Made by a program: the position numbers and the translations under genes
Shown: piece after piece, positions 1 to 8,452 of the stretch
Numbering within the stretch: the stretch's first letter is position 1
Layout: every line of letters starts with the position of its first letter
The notes under the pieces: model-generated
What the model saw: the letters and a program-made list of their open reading frames with translations, nothing else
Database searches by the model: none
Told to the model about the DNA's origin: nothing
NCBI RefSeq assembly: GCF_030128825.1
Contig: NZ_CP119127.1
Location: 4,949,501 to 5,013,500, forward strand
DNA from: Sphingobium sp. WTD-1
Lineage (GTDB): Bacteria > Pseudomonadota > Alphaproteobacteria > Sphingomonadales > Sphingomonadaceae
Length of the DNA: 64,000 nucleotides
Direction: 5' to 3'

Positions 1-263
1 TCCGCCGTACCACCAGCCGCATTGCCCGGCTCGACCGACCCGCCGCCATAAACGGGGCCGCCAGTATCCGGACTGACGGCATTGCCGGGCATGATGTCGG
101 CCGCGTTCATCGCATTGTCGAGCGCATCTTCGGGGATCGCTCCGGGCATGGGGGCCGCCGCATTTTCGACATCGGACGATGCGCTCTCGCCCTGCATCGG
201 CGCGCTGTTGCACCCCGCCAGCCCCAGCATCACCGCCATCGTCAACAGCCGTCCGCCCATCAT
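1..263 (-). CDS. Putative lipoprotein, partial (C-terminus off the left edge)
   Basis: The frame opens at ATG 263 on the minus strand and runs off the window without a stop. The N-terminus has a basic residue, a hydrophobic stretch and the lipobox LAGC, followed by an Asn, Ala and Pro rich low-complexity region, which is typical of an outer-membrane or periplasmic lipoprotein tail. An in-frame ATG at 296 would add 11 residues; a G-rich ribosome-site-like stretch just before 263 favours the shorter form. It is divergent from coaBC. I recognise no domain, so function is unknown. Confidence 0.6.
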   Translation of the reverse strand, partial: MMGGRLLTMAVMLGLAGCNSAPMQGESASSDVENAAAPMPGAIPEDALDNAMNAADIMPGNAVSPDTGGPVYGGGSVEPGNAAGGTA

Positions 264-360
264 CCCAGCCCCCAGAGACGAAAATGGAAGACGCATCCTA
301 TCATGAATGCCGGCCGGTGCGACGATTGATTCATGCGCGGCCAACGGGCAAGGAAGACAT

Positions 361-1605
361 ATGACCCAGCGTGTCCTTCTCATCGTGTCCGGCGGCATTG
401 CGGCCTATAAGTCGCTGGAACTGGTGCGCCAGTTGCGCAGGCGCGGCATCGCCGTGCGCGCGGTACTGACCGAAAGCGCGCAGCAGTTCGTCACGCCGCT
501 GAGCCTGGGCGTGCTGACCGAGGATCATGTCTATGGTGACATGTTCGATCTCAAGGAAGAGCGCGAGATCGGCCATATCCAGCTGTCGCGCCAGGCGGAC
601 CTGATCGTCGTCGCGCCCGCGACCGCCAACATCCTGGCGAAGATGGCGGCGGGCATTGCCGATGACCTGGCCACCACCATATTGCTCGCCACCGACAAGC
701 CGGTGCTGGCCGTACCGGCGATGAATGTGCGCATGTGGCACCACAAGGCGACGCAGCGGAACCTGGCGCAGCTCCATGCCGATGGCGTCCGCATCATGAC
801 GCCCGACGATGGCGAGATGGCCTGCGGCGAATATGGCAAGGGCCGCCTGCCTGAGCCGGAAGCGATCGCAGCGGAGATCGGGCGCCTGCTGGCCGCCCCT
901 GCCCTGCCCGATCCGCTCGCGGGTCAGCCGGATTTCGCGGGCGCAGATGAACCGCTGACCGGGCGGCATGTGCTGGTGACAGCCGGACCGACCCATGAGC
1001 CGATCGATCCGGTGCGCTACATCGCCAATCGGTCTTCGGGCAAGCAGGGCTTTGCCATCGCCGCTGCCGCTGCGCGCGCCGGGGCGAAGGTGACTTTGGT
1101 GGCAGGCCCCGTGCATCTGCCGACGCCCGTCGGGGTCGACCGCATCGATGTCGAGACCGCGCGCGAAATGCTGGCGGCGGTCGAGGACGCCCTGCCCGCC
1201 GACGCAGCGATCATGGTCGCGGCCGTTGCCGATTGGCGCACCGCCGACGCGGCCGAACAGAAGCTGAAGAAGGATGGCTCCGGCCAGCCCGCGCCGCTTA
1301 GTCTGGTCGAAAATCCCGACATATTGGCGACGCTCGGCCATCATGCCCGCCGCCCCCGCCTGCTGATCGGCTTTGCCGCCGAGACACAGAAGATCGCCGA
1401 ACATGCACAGGCCAAGCTGGCCCGCAAGGGCGCCGACTGGATCGTCGCCAATGACGTGTCCGGCGACGTCATGGGCGGCGACAGCAACAGCGTCCAGATC
1501 GTCACATCCGCCGGCATCGAAAGCTGGGCCGCCATGGCCAAGAGCGATGTCGCCACCAAACTCATCGAAAAGGTTGCCAATGCCCTCTCCGTTGCCGCCG
1601 ATTGA
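361..1605 (+). CDS. coaBC: Bifunctional phosphopantothenoylcysteine decarboxylase / phosphopantothenate-cysteine ligase
   Basis: This 414-residue protein carries out two steps of coenzyme A synthesis: CoaB joins cysteine to 4'-phosphopantothenate and CoaC decarboxylates the product. The FMN-binding CoaC half comes first, with GGIAAYK at residues 11-17, the likely catalytic His72 in GHIQLSR, PAMN at 119-122 and the flexible-flap Cys155 in [11 protein letters not shown]. The CoaB half begins near residue 202 with [17 protein letters not shown] and the nucleotide-binding SSGKQG. A longer reading from 307 exists, but ATG 361 sits behind AAGGAAG and starts directly on the conserved strand. It overlaps dut by 26 bp, so the two are probably translated from one message. 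Confidence 0.97.
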   Translation: MTQRVLLIVSGGIAAYKSLELVRQLRRRGIAVRAVLTESAQQFVTPLSLGVLTEDHVYGDMFDLKEEREIGHIQLSRQADLIVVAPATANILAKMAAGIADDLATTILLATDKPVLAVPAMNVRMWHHKATQRNLAQLHADGVRIMTPDDGEMACGEYGKGRLPEPEAIAAEIGRLLAAPALPDPLAGQPDFAGADEPLTGRHVLVTAGPTHEPIDPVRYIANRSSGKQGFAIAAAAARAGAKVTLVAGPVHLPTPVGVDRIDVETAREMLAAVEDALPADAAIMVAAVADWRTADAAEQKLKKDGSGQPAPLSLVENPDILATLGHHARRPRLLIGFAAETQKIAEHAQAKLARKGADWIVANDVSGDVMGGDSNSVQIVTSAGIESWAAMAKSDVATKLIEKVANALSVAAD

Positions 1606-2035
1606 TATCCAGCTCATGCGCCTGCCCCATGGCGAAGGGCTCCCCGTCCCCGCCTATGCCACCGCGCACGCCGCCGGCATGGACGTGGTGTCGGCAGAGG
1701 AGATCATCCTCAACCCCGGCGATCGCCATCCGGTCGCGACCGGCTTCGCGCTGGCGATCCCTGAAGGCTATGAGATTCAGGTGCGGCCGCGGTCCGGCCT
1801 GGCGCTGAAACATGGCATCACCCTGCCCAACGCCCCCGGCACGATCGACGCCGATTATCGCGGCGAACTCAAGGTGCTGCTGATCAACCATGGCGCCTAT
1901 CCCTTCCCGATCAAGCGGGGCGATCGCATCGCGCAATTGATTGTTGCGCCGGTTCAGCTTGCGAGCTTCGTCGAGGTCGATATGCTCGACGACACCGTCC
2001 GCGGAGTGGGCGGCTTCGGTTCTACGGGAGTGTGA
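1580..2035 (+). CDS. dut: Deoxyuridine 5'-triphosphate nucleotidohydrolase (dUTPase)
   Basis: This 151-residue enzyme hydrolyses dUTP to dUMP and pyrophosphate, keeping uracil out of DNA and feeding thymidylate synthesis. All five trimeric dUTPase motifs are visible: [37 protein letters not shown] (with the catalytic Asp), [13 protein letters not shown] and the C-terminal [10 protein letters not shown] arm. Length is normal for the family. The start at 1580 lies inside the end of coaBC; ATG 1616 is a possible shorter start, but it would remove the first beta strand. The coaBC-dut arrangement occurs in many proteobacteria. Confidence 0.95.
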   Translation: MPSPLPPIDIQLMRLPHGEGLPVPAYATAHAAGMDVVSAEEIILNPGDRHPVATGFALAIPEGYEIQVRPRSGLALKHGITLPNAPGTIDADYRGELKVLLINHGAYPFPIKRGDRIAQLIVAPVQLASFVEVDMLDDTVRGVGGFGSTGV

Positions 2036-2039
2036 CATC

Positions 2040-2444
2040 ATGATGACCCCGCTGCTTTCGCTGATGCTTGCCGCCACCACACCACAGGCGCTGCCCGCCA
2101 TGCCCCAGGATCTGAGCGAAGTGCCGGTGATCGAGGGCTGGCAGGGCCGCAAGGTGTCGCCCAAATGGTCGGAGAATGTTCACACTCTCTACCGCAAGGC
2201 ATCGTGCAGCGGCGCGGTCAATTATGAAGGCTCGCAACTGCTGGAACTGGATGTGCTGTTCCTGCTCGATGGTCAGGGCCGACCGCTGAAGATCGCGCCG
2301 GTCAATGTCCGCTGCCCCGATGTCGAAACATTCGTGAGCAAGCGCATCCTCGGCACGCTCAAGGGCAGTTTCCCCAAGACCGGCACCGACGAGCCGGTCT
2401 GGATGCGCTCGCAGGTGCGCTTCCTCTGGTCGGACGCATCGTGA
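2040..2444 (+). CDS. Small exported protein of unknown function
   Basis: This 134-residue product starts at the first of two adjacent ATG codons four bases after the dut stop. A short hydrophobic N-terminus (MMTPLLSLMLAATTPQALPA) looks like a signal peptide, so the mature protein is probably periplasmic. The body holds two Cys residues (in KASCSGAV and VRCPDVE) that could form a disulfide, and a general layout reminiscent of the C-terminal domain of TonB-type proteins; that resemblance is only an impression. Its stop overlaps the moeB-like start (GTGA), so it belongs to the same transcription unit. Confidence 0.75.
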   Translation: MMTPLLSLMLAATTPQALPAMPQDLSEVPVIEGWQGRKVSPKWSENVHTLYRKASCSGAVNYEGSQLLELDVLFLLDGQGRPLKIAPVNVRCPDVETFVSKRILGTLKGSFPKTGTDEPVWMRSQVRFLWSDAS

Positions 2445-3208
2445 CGCTGACTGACGATCAACTGGAGCGCTATGCCCGCCATATCATACTGAAGGAAATC
2501 GGCGGCGCGGGTCAGGCGCGGCTGCTGTCGGCCGATGTGGCGGTAATCGGCGCGGGCGGCATCGGCAGCCCGGCCATCCTCTATCTGGCGGCCGCCGGCG
2601 TCGGTACGATCCGGGTGATCGACGATGACGCCGTCGCCCTGTCCAATCTGCAACGTCAGGTGCTGTTCGGCACCGCCGAGATCGGCGCGCCCAAGGCCGA
2701 AGCGGCGATGGTGGCCGTCGCGCGCCTCAATCCCGACATCAAGCTGATCCCGATCAATGCGCGGATCGATGCGGACAATGCTGCCACGCTGCTGCGCGAG
2801 GCCGATGTCGTGCTGGACGGGTGCGACAGTTTCGCCACCCGGCTGGTGGTCGCCGATGCGGCGCTGGCGCTGCGCATGCCGCTGGTGTCGGCGGCGGTCG
2901 GCCCGTTCGAGGGGCAACTCGCCACCTATCGCGGCTGGGAAAAGGACAAGCCCTGCTATCGCTGCCTGGTGGGCAGTCCGGTTGACGCGCCCGAACGCAA
3001 TTGCTCGGAAACCGGCGTGATCGGCGCGCTGACCGGGGTGATGGGCAGCCTGGCCGCGCTGGAGGTGATCCGGGCGCTGGTGCCGTTCGGCACCGACATG
3101 GCGGGGCAGTTGCTGATCGCGGACCTGCTGGCGATGCGGTTCCGTACGCTGGGCGTGCCCAAGGATCCGGCCTGCCCCGGCTGTGCGGCAGAACTGTGCG
3201 CGCGCTGA
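2441..3208 (+). CDS. moeB: HesA/MoeB/ThiF family adenylyltransferase
   Basis: This 255-residue E1-like enzyme is expected to adenylate the C-terminal glycine of a sulfur-carrier protein (MoaD or ThiS type), activating it for molybdopterin or thiamine synthesis. The nucleotide loop is GAGGIGSP at residues 37-44, followed by the conserved DDDAVALSNLQRQVLF. The putative catalytic Cys188 lies in NCSETGVIG. Two CxxC pairs, CYRC (172/175) and CPGC (about 245/248), make the structural zinc site. It starts at GTG 2441 in a GTGA overlap with the gene before. There is no rhodanese domain, so this is the short MoeB form. MoeB and ThiF cannot be separated without the partner. Confidence 0.9.
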   Translation: MTLTDDQLERYARHIILKEIGGAGQARLLSADVAVIGAGGIGSPAILYLAAAGVGTIRVIDDDAVALSNLQRQVLFGTAEIGAPKAEAAMVAVARLNPDIKLIPINARIDADNAATLLREADVVLDGCDSFATRLVVADAALALRMPLVSAAVGPFEGQLATYRGWEKDKPCYRCLVGSPVDAPERNCSETGVIGALTGVMGSLAALEVIRALVPFGTDMAGQLLIADLLAMRFRTLGVPKDPACPGCAAELCAR

Positions 3209-3561
3209 GGATCGTCGTCATGACGGCCGATGCGGAGCGGCTGCGCGGCGCATTGGTGCTGGCGACGGCGCAGGCGGCATTGGGCGGCGAAGCGAGCCTG
3301 TTCCTGCAACTGGATGCCGTGGCGCTGCTCGCGTCGCCGCTGGCCGCGCCGGAGGATACGGCGCATCAGGCGACGGGCCTGCCCATGCTGGCTGAACTGC
3401 TGGCCGAGGCGCTGGACATGGGGGTGGCCCTGATCGCCTGCCAGAGCGGCCTTGCCCTGTCGGGCCTGTCCGCCGACGCCCTGCCCGCCGGGATCGAGAT
3501 TGGCGGCCCGCTTTCCTTCCTGCAACAGACCGACGACGCTGCCCGGCTGCTGATCGCCTGA
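3196..3561 (+). CDS. DsrE-like sulfur-relay family protein (putative)
   Basis: This 121-residue small cytoplasmic protein has an alternating beta-alpha pattern (RIVVMTAD, ALVLATAQAALGG, ASLFLQLDAVALL, VALIACQSGLAL) that fits the DsrE/TusD fold, with a Cys in IACQSG at the position where such proteins often carry a reactive cysteine. I start it at GTG 3196, inside the end of the moeB-like gene, because that restores the first beta strand; ATG 3220 would cut it. The position after a sulfur-carrier activating enzyme supports a sulfur-transfer role. The family call rests on pattern only. Confidence 0.7.
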   Translation: MRALRIVVMTADAERLRGALVLATAQAALGGEASLFLQLDAVALLASPLAAPEDTAHQATGLPMLAELLAEALDMGVALIACQSGLALSGLSADALPAGIEIGGPLSFLQQTDDAARLLIA

Positions 3562-4081
3562 TCGCGATCGACACGTTCGGCGACAGACATGGCCGGCCTG
3601 GGTCGTTTGACGCCCTAAATTAACGGCCTTCCCCGGTGTGAGCGCTTGTTGGACGGTAAGTCGCGCAGTGTTATTCCAGTTTTTTCAATGCCTTAGCTGG
3701 AAAAAATCGAAAGTTTGCGCGTATGCGCCATGGAAGATTTTCGCGGCCGGCGAAAAATCGACGACAATTGAGTGGGTTGACGATCAAAAGAGCCAGCCGG
3801 AACTTTACACCGGACACGCCGCTGTAGGACAGGGCTTTCCGCACAAGGCCATCGCGGCGAAGAGGCGCTGCCATTCCCTTTGCCCGCATGACATCAATCA
3901 CACGGAGCTGCGGAGAAAGCGGAGAGGGGAAAGGAAAGGCGAATTGGGCGGCTATTTCTCCCATCATCCCTGCGCAGAACGGGTAAACGGGGATTCATCC
4001 CCCCTCCAGCGTTTCGGCGCGATGTCTAGAGATGGATTCCCGCCTGCGCGGGAATGACGAAAAAGGGTGGGAAGACGACTG
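3562..4081 (+). other. Gene-free region with degenerate repeats
   Basis: About 520 bases without a convincing gene; open frames here lack ribosome sites and normal composition. The stretch near 3900-3960 resembles the right half of the 135-bp repeat found at 11626 and 37388 (GGAGCTGCGGAGAAAGCGG). A short palindrome at 4035-4059 (arms ATTCCCGC and GCGGGAAT) is of a type often interspersed in proteobacterial genomes. Composition is lower in GC than the flanking genes. Confidence 0.6.
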
Positions 4082-4264
4082 TCAGCTTTCTTGATCGTGA
4101 ACCGGATTAAGGAAGGTCCATACTACAAGCACGAAACCGACAATCGTAAAGCATACTGCTGAATGCAAAGCCCATGTCCAGATAGCGTCGGGTATCGAGA
4201 AAAACCAGCAAACTGCCGAGATGAGCAGCGGTAGCAGCATCCATGGGATGAGTTGAAAATTCAT
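4082..4264 (-). CDS. Small two-helix membrane protein, unknown
   Basis: This is a 60-residue frame from ATG 4264. It has two hydrophobic segments, about residues 7-26 (WMLLPLLISAVCWFFSIP) and 33-53 (WALHSAVCFTIVGFVLVVW), separated by a short loop, so an inner-membrane hairpin is likely if the gene is real. The frame is open upstream to a TTG at 4348, but the segment before Met 4264 is not hydrophobic and has no clear ribosome site. It sits alone among repeats and has no recognisable relatives in my memory. Confidence 0.4.
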   Translation of the reverse strand: MNFQLIPWMLLPLLISAVCWFFSIPDAIWTWALHSAVCFTIVGFVLVVWTFLNPVHDQES

Positions 4265-4378
4265 CTCATTCACCCATGACAATCCACGTAGCGGCGTTGC
4301 CTTGCTGGAAAGAAAGGCGCGATATCTGATAAATGTCTTTTGCACCAACCCTGTATCTCGTGTGCGAACAGCGACCGC

Positions 4379-4488
4379 AAATGGTCGTTAGCCGCTAAAA
4401 TCCGACATCGTCATTGCGAGCGTAGCGAAGCAATCCATCTCGCGCCGGTGGATTGCTTCGCTACGCTCGCAATGACGGGAGATGGTCG
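4379..4488 (+). repeat. 110-bp palindromic repeat, copy 1
   Basis: Two perfect 29-nt inverted arms (4409-4437 and 4449-4477) enclose an 11-nt loop, TCTCGCGCCGG. The arm contains CGTCATTGCGAG and GCAATCC, a motif set seen in dispersed palindromes of many bacteria. The flanks (AAATGGTCGTTAGCCGCTAA on the left, GGAGATGGTCG on the right) are shared with the second copy at 17878-17987. The loop of that copy is the exact reverse complement of this one. Confidence 0.9.
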
Positions 4489-4508
4489 GAAGCCGCCCTA
4501 CCCTCATC

Positions 4509-4592
4509 CGTCATGCCGGGCTTGACCCGGCATCCCGCTTTTCGACGCTACAGATAAAGAAGCGAGACCCCGGCTCAAGGCCGGGGTGACGA
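4509..4592 (+). repeat. Compound palindromic repeat
   Basis: Two GC-rich hairpins face each other: ATGCCGGGCTTGACCCGGCAT near 4511-4533 and CCCCGGCTCAAGGCCGGGG near 4569-4587, separated by about 35 bases of AT-richer sequence. This is the form of dispersed intergenic repeats common in Alphaproteobacteria. It directly follows the 110-bp palindrome. No coding role is visible. Confidence 0.75.
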
Positions 4593-4610
4593 TGATGGTG
4601 AGGGCAGCTT

Positions 4611-4688
4611 CTAGTGGTCCGATTCTGACATTCGATACCGCTTGAGGCGATGTCGCACACGAATGTCAGAATTTGTTCGGACCACTAG
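4611..4688 (+). repeat. Bulged hairpin element A of a pair
   Basis: The left arm starts CTAGTGGTCCGATTCTGACA and is matched by the right arm ending TCGGACCACTAG. The arms pair over about 24 bases, apart from a bulge of about five extra bases (AACAA on the complementary strand) in the right arm. The loop is about 25 bases. A second, related hairpin follows after a 12-base spacer. Confidence 0.85.
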
Positions 4689-4700
4689 AAATATTTGTTT

Positions 4701-4779
4701 CTAGTGGATTTTACGATTTTGACATTTGCAAATCCAGCCCCATCGACAAGGGATGCAAATGTCAAAATCAATCCACTAG
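4701..4779 (+). repeat. Bulged hairpin element B of a pair
   Basis: The arms begin and end with CTAGTGGATT and AATCCACTAG and pair through TTTTGACATTTGC. There is a four-base bulge (TTAC), here in the left arm. The overall length, the CTAGTGG tips and the internal TGACATT core match element A, so the two are diverged relatives in tandem. The position downstream of the minus-strand XRE gene means they could also work as transcript ends. Confidence 0.85.
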
Positions 4780-4874
4780 GAGAGACCATAGAGTGAGCGG
4801 ATGGCGCTGATTGGTCATCTGGCGCCATGGCATTTGCATGGGGCCAGCGCGCCCTGCCCTCCCTCCTTCCAGCC

Positions 4875-5066
4875 TCAATCGCGCAGGAAGATATCCTCGA
4901 TCTTCAGGCCGAACAGGTCGGCGATGCGGAAGGCGAGCGGGAGCGAGGGGTCATATTTGCCGGTCTCGATCGCGTTGACGCTCTGGCGCGAGATGCCGAG
5001 TTGGGCGGCGAGATCGCTCTGGTTCCAGTCGCGTTCCGCCCGCAAGACCTTGAGCCGGTTCTTCAT
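4875..5066 (-). CDS. Small XRE-family transcriptional regulator
   Basis: This 63-residue protein is essentially one helix-turn-helix of the Cro/CI type: MKNRLKVLRAERDWNQSDLA, then QLGISRQSVNAIETGKYDPS with the recognition helix, and LAFRIADLFGLKIEDIF. Such minimal regulators usually act as dimers. Its ATG overlaps the stop of the upstream membrane-protein gene (ATGA), so the two are translationally coupled. This regulator-membrane-protein arrangement suggests that the pair senses and regulates its own expression, but no signal is known. Confidence 0.9.
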   Translation of the reverse strand: MKNRLKVLRAERDWNQSDLAAQLGISRQSVNAIETGKYDPSLPLAFRIADLFGLKIEDIFLRD

Positions 5067-5650
5067 GCGCGACCACCGGGCAGGATCGGCGCCAGCAACA
5101 GGCCCAGATTCCACAGGATGAAGGCGGCATAAGCCGGTGCATGGGGGGCAAGGCCGGAACCTTCGAGCAGGCCCCAGACGGTGGTGATGACCAGCATGAA
5201 ACCGGCCGCGATCAGCGCGCGCCGGGCATGGACCATGCGCAGATATTCGTCGGCCTCCTCCACCAGCAGCCGGCCCATCGCCCAGATGAAGCCGATCAAC
5301 GGCGGCGCCGGCAGCAAGGCGACGAGCACGGCCCAGATGCCCGCCGGATGCCATTCGCGCTGGATGGTGATGGCCGCGACCACGGTGACGACATTGGCGA
5401 TCATCAGCGGCACGACCCGGCCGATATAGCGGGCGATCGCCGATCCCGGCACGGCGCGCGCCAGCCGCATCGCTTCCCAGATCAGCCAGCCCAGCGCCAA
5501 CAGGCCCGGCACCATCAGCGGCAATTTGCCGTTGCCGCTGATGGTGAAGATGTTGGCGGCGACGGCCGCGGCCACCATTAGCAATGTGAACAGCGCGGCG
5601 GCCGCGCAGATGCGCCAGGGAAAGGGATGGATAGGTTCCGGGGCGATCAT
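5063..5650 (-). CDS. Multi-pass membrane protein coupled to the XRE regulator
   Basis: This 195-residue protein has five to six hydrophobic segments, for example ICAAAALFTLLMVAAAVAAN, LMVPGLLALGWLIWEAMRLA, VPLMIANVVTVVAAITI and a final FILWNLGLLLAPILP. The cytoplasmic loop EEADEYLRMVHARRALIAA is charged. I start it at ATG 5650, preceded by GGAGG eight bases upstream; an upstream extension to 5680 has no ribosome site. It overlaps the XRE gene by four bases. No known family is evident; similar pairs with small HTH proteins are common in sphingomonads. Confidence 0.8.
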   Translation of the reverse strand: MIAPEPIHPFPWRICAAAALFTLLMVAAAVAANIFTISGNGKLPLMVPGLLALGWLIWEAMRLARAVPGSAIARYIGRVVPLMIANVVTVVAAITIQREWHPAGIWAVLVALLPAPPLIGFIWAMGRLLVEEADEYLRMVHARRALIAAGFMLVITTVWGLLEGSGLAPHAPAYAAFILWNLGLLLAPILPGGRA

Positions 5651-5744
5651 GACTCGTGCCTCCTGCTCTGAAAGGGTCAAGTGTCCTTTACATAAGCAGA
5701 AAGCAACGAGTCAATGTTGCTTTACATTTTATCGCGCATCCTTG

Positions 5745-6182
5745 TCAGAACTGGCCGTAGCGCTCATTGCCGACAAAACCGAGCTTGGTGACGCCGGAAC
5801 GGCGGATGTCGGCCAGCGTCTGGTCGACCACCAGATAGCGGGCGGCAGCGTCCGGCTGGAATTGCAATTCCGGCTCGACCGGCATGGCCAACGTCTGGGC
5901 GAGATAGCGGCGCAAGGTAAGGGCATCGACCGCCATGCCGTTCCAGCGGACCACGCCCGATGCGTCGATCGTCACCTTGTTCTTGATCGGATCGGGTTGT
6001 GGCAGGCTGGTATCGACCGGCCCCCGGGGCAGGTTGATGCCCACGCTGTGGGTCTGGATCGGGATGGTGATGATGAACATGATCAGCAGCACAAGCATGA
6101 CGTCGATCAGCGGCGTCGTGTTCATCTCGCCCATCGGCGCGTCATCCTGTGCGCCACGGGATTTTGCAAAGCTCAAAGCCAT
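5745..6182 (-). CDS. exbD: ExbD/TolR family biopolymer transport protein
   Basis: This 145-residue inner-membrane protein has one transmembrane helix (IDVMLVLLIMFIITIPIQ) just after the family motif MGEMNTTPLIDVMLVLLIMF, whose Asp is the conserved proton-path residue, and a periplasmic domain. With ExbB and TonB it would power TonB-dependent receptors, several of which lie in this window. ATG 6182 is preceded by AGGAGGGAC. No exbB or tonB neighbour is present, so it is an orphan here; a TolR role is the alternative. A Fur-like palindrome lies just upstream. Confidence 0.93.
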   Translation of the reverse strand: MALSFAKSRGAQDDAPMGEMNTTPLIDVMLVLLIMFIITIPIQTHSVGINLPRGPVDTSLPQPDPIKNKVTIDASGVVRWNGMAVDALTLRRYLAQTLAMPVEPELQFQPDAAARYLVVDQTLADIRRSGVTKLGFVGNERYGQF

Positions 6183-6196
6183 AAGTCCCTCCTGTA

Positions 6197-6214
6197 CTGA
6201 TAATGATATATCAG
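6197..6214 (-). promoter_or_regulatory. Fur-like inverted repeat upstream of exbD
   Basis: CTGATAATGATATATCAG is an inverted repeat (CTGATA/TATCAG around six bases) lying 14 bases before the exbD start codon. It contains GATAATGAT, which matches half of the classical ferric uptake regulator box. Iron control of an energy-transducing protein for receptors would make sense. The assignment is inference from sequence only. Confidence 0.4.
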
Positions 6215-6343
6215 AACATAAAACATGCGCTCCTGGGTGACTCTTGGCAAGAGGGCTTCTATTGACAGGGCAGACCGCCCATTTATGGGGAAGGCGCGGC
6301 TTTTTCGGCTGCGCAACCCGCAAATTTCATAGAAAGACCCCCC

Positions 6344-8350
6344 GTGTCCGCCATGCTCAAGATCACCCTGCCCGATGGTTCCGTGCGTGAAGTCGCGCCC
6401 GGCACTACTCCGGCGGACATTGCAGCGGCGATCGGGCCGGGCCTGGCCAAGGCGGCGATCGCCGCGAAGGTCGACGGCGAGCTGCGCGACATCATGCGCC
6501 CGCTGGAACAGGATTCGCAGCTGGCGCTGGTGACGGCGAAGGACGAGGCCGACGCGCTGGAACTGGCGCGCCATGACTTTGCCCATGTGCTGGCCGAAGC
6601 GGTGCAGGCGCTGTTCCCCGGCACGCAGATCACCTTCGGCCCGGCGACCGATGATGGTTTCTATTATGACTTCGCGCCCCCAATGATCGATGGAAAGCCT
6701 CGCCCCTTTACCGAGGAAGACCTGCCCGCGATCGAGGCGGAGATGCGCAAGATCATCGCGGCCAACAAGCCGCTGCGCCGCGAAGTCATCGCCCGCGACA
6801 CGCTGATCGCCCAGTGGGAAGCCGCCGGCGAAACCTTCAAGGCGCAATGGGCCGCCGAACTGCCGCAGGGCGAGGAACTGACCGTCTATCATAGTGGCGA
6901 CGGCTGGTACGACATGTGCCGTGGCCCGCATCTGGCCTCCACCGGCAAGCTGGACCCGGCCGCGTTCAAGCTGACCCGCGTGTCGGGCGCCTATTGGCGC
7001 GGCGACCAGAAGAATGCGATGCTGAGCCGCATCTATGGCACCGGCTGGCTGAACAAGAAGCAGCTGGGTGAGCATCTGACGCGGCTGGAAGAGGCCGGCA
7101 AGCGCGACCATCGCAAGCTGGGCGCGGAGATGGACCTGTTTCACCTGCAGCAGGAAGCGCACGGGTCTGTCTTCTGGCACCCCAAGGGCTATCTGATCTG
7201 GCGCGAGCTGGAAGCCTATATGCGCCGCGCGATCGACGATGCCGGCTATCGCGAGGTCAAGACCCCGCAGGTGATGGACGCGCGCCAGTGGGAGCAGTCG
7301 GGCCATTGGGGCAAATATCGCGAGAATATGTTCGTCATCCCCGACGAGGTGCCCAACGTCGCGGACGAAGGCCCGCTGGTGTCCGACGATGTCGACTGGA
7401 TGGCCCTGAAGCCGATGAACTGCCCGGCGCACATCCTGATCTTCAAGCAGGGGATCAAGAGCTATCGCGACCTGCCGCTGCGCTTCTACGAAAATGGCTG
7501 CTGCCACCGCAACGAGCCGCATGGCGCGCTGCACGGCCTGATGCGGGTGCGCCAGTTCACCCAGGACGACGCCCATATCTTCTGCCGCGAAGACCAGATC
7601 GTCGAGGAAGTGCGCGCCTTCTGTGCGCTGGCCGACCGGATCTACCGGGATTTCGGCTTCACCTACTCGATCAAGCTGGCGCTGCGCCCGGAAAAGCGCT
7701 TCGGCACCGAGGAAATGTGGGACAAGGCGGAAGAGGAACTGCGCAACGCGGTTGCCGCTGCCGGCCTCAACACGCCCGAATATGGCTGGGAAGAACTGCC
7801 CGGCGAAGGCGCCTTCTATGCGCCCAAGCTGGAATGGCACCTGACCGATGCGATCGGCCGCACCTGGCAGGTCGGCACGATCCAGTCGGACCGGGTGCTG
7901 CCCGAGCGGCTCGACGCCAGCTACATCGCCGAGGATGGCGAGCGCCACCGGCCGGTGATGCTGCACCGCGCGATCTTCGGCAGCTATGAGCGGTTCATCG
8001 GCATCCTGATCGAACATTATGCCGGCAAGTTCCCGCTGTGGCTGGCGCCGGTGCAGGCGGTGGTCGCGACGATCGTGTCGGATGCGGACAATTATGCGCT
8101 GGACGTGGTCGAAAAGCTGCGCGCCGCCGGCATCCGCGCCGAAGCCGACGTGCGCAACGAGAAGATCAACTACAAGGTGCGCGAACATTCGCTGGGCAAG
8201 GTACCCAACCTGCTGGTCGTCGGCCGCCGCGAGGCGGAAGAGGGCACGGTCGCGCTGCGCGAACTGGGCAAGGACGGCCAGACGATGTTGTCGGTGAGCG
8301 AATTGATCGCGCGCCTGGCAAAGGACGCGCTCGCGCCCGATCTGGCCTGA
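6344..8350 (+). CDS. thrS: Threonyl-tRNA synthetase
   Basis: This 668-residue class II synthetase charges tRNA-Thr. The N-terminal TGS domain ([12 protein letters not shown]) is followed by the editing domain with [12 protein letters not shown], the catalytic core with [11 protein letters not shown] (zinc-binding Cys), motif 2 region [20 protein letters not shown], and DDAHIFC. Motif 3 is in [19 protein letters not shown]. The C-terminal anticodon-binding domain ends the protein. GTG 6344 and ATG 6353 are both possible starts; the difference is three residues. Confidence 0.97.
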   Translation: MSAMLKITLPDGSVREVAPGTTPADIAAAIGPGLAKAAIAAKVDGELRDIMRPLEQDSQLALVTAKDEADALELARHDFAHVLAEAVQALFPGTQITFGPATDDGFYYDFAPPMIDGKPRPFTEEDLPAIEAEMRKIIAANKPLRREVIARDTLIAQWEAAGETFKAQWAAELPQGEELTVYHSGDGWYDMCRGPHLASTGKLDPAAFKLTRVSGAYWRGDQKNAMLSRIYGTGWLNKKQLGEHLTRLEEAGKRDHRKLGAEMDLFHLQQEAHGSVFWHPKGYLIWRELEAYMRRAIDDAGYREVKTPQVMDARQWEQSGHWGKYRENMFVIPDEVPNVADEGPLVSDDVDWMALKPMNCPAHILIFKQGIKSYRDLPLRFYENGCCHRNEPHGALHGLMRVRQFTQDDAHIFCREDQIVEEVRAFCALADRIYRDFGFTYSIKLALRPEKRFGTEEMWDKAEEELRNAVAAAGLNTPEYGWEELPGEGAFYAPKLEWHLTDAIGRTWQVGTIQSDRVLPERLDASYIAEDGERHRPVMLHRAIFGSYERFIGILIEHYAGKFPLWLAPVQAVVATIVSDADNYALDVVEKLRAAGIRAEADVRNEKINYKVREHSLGKVPNLLVVGRREAEEGTVALRELGKDGQTMLSVSELIARLAKDALAPDLA

Positions 8351-8452
8351 ACTGCATGGGGGAGAGATGACACCGTAATGGAGCCATCTCCCCACCGGGC
8401 CTGACCCGACCCTGATAGCATGGCGGCATCACCTGACCGGGGGAGAGCCGCC

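Noticed and set aside
331-1617. Long opposite-strand frame across coaBC, and similar long antisense frames elsewhere
   Set aside because: High-GC shadow frames; codon bias and conserved motifs all lie on the other strand.
3638-4057. A 139-codon open frame in the gap after the dsrE-like gene
   Set aside because: Low-quality composition, no ribosome site, overlaps an opposite frame and dispersed repeats; reads as chance.
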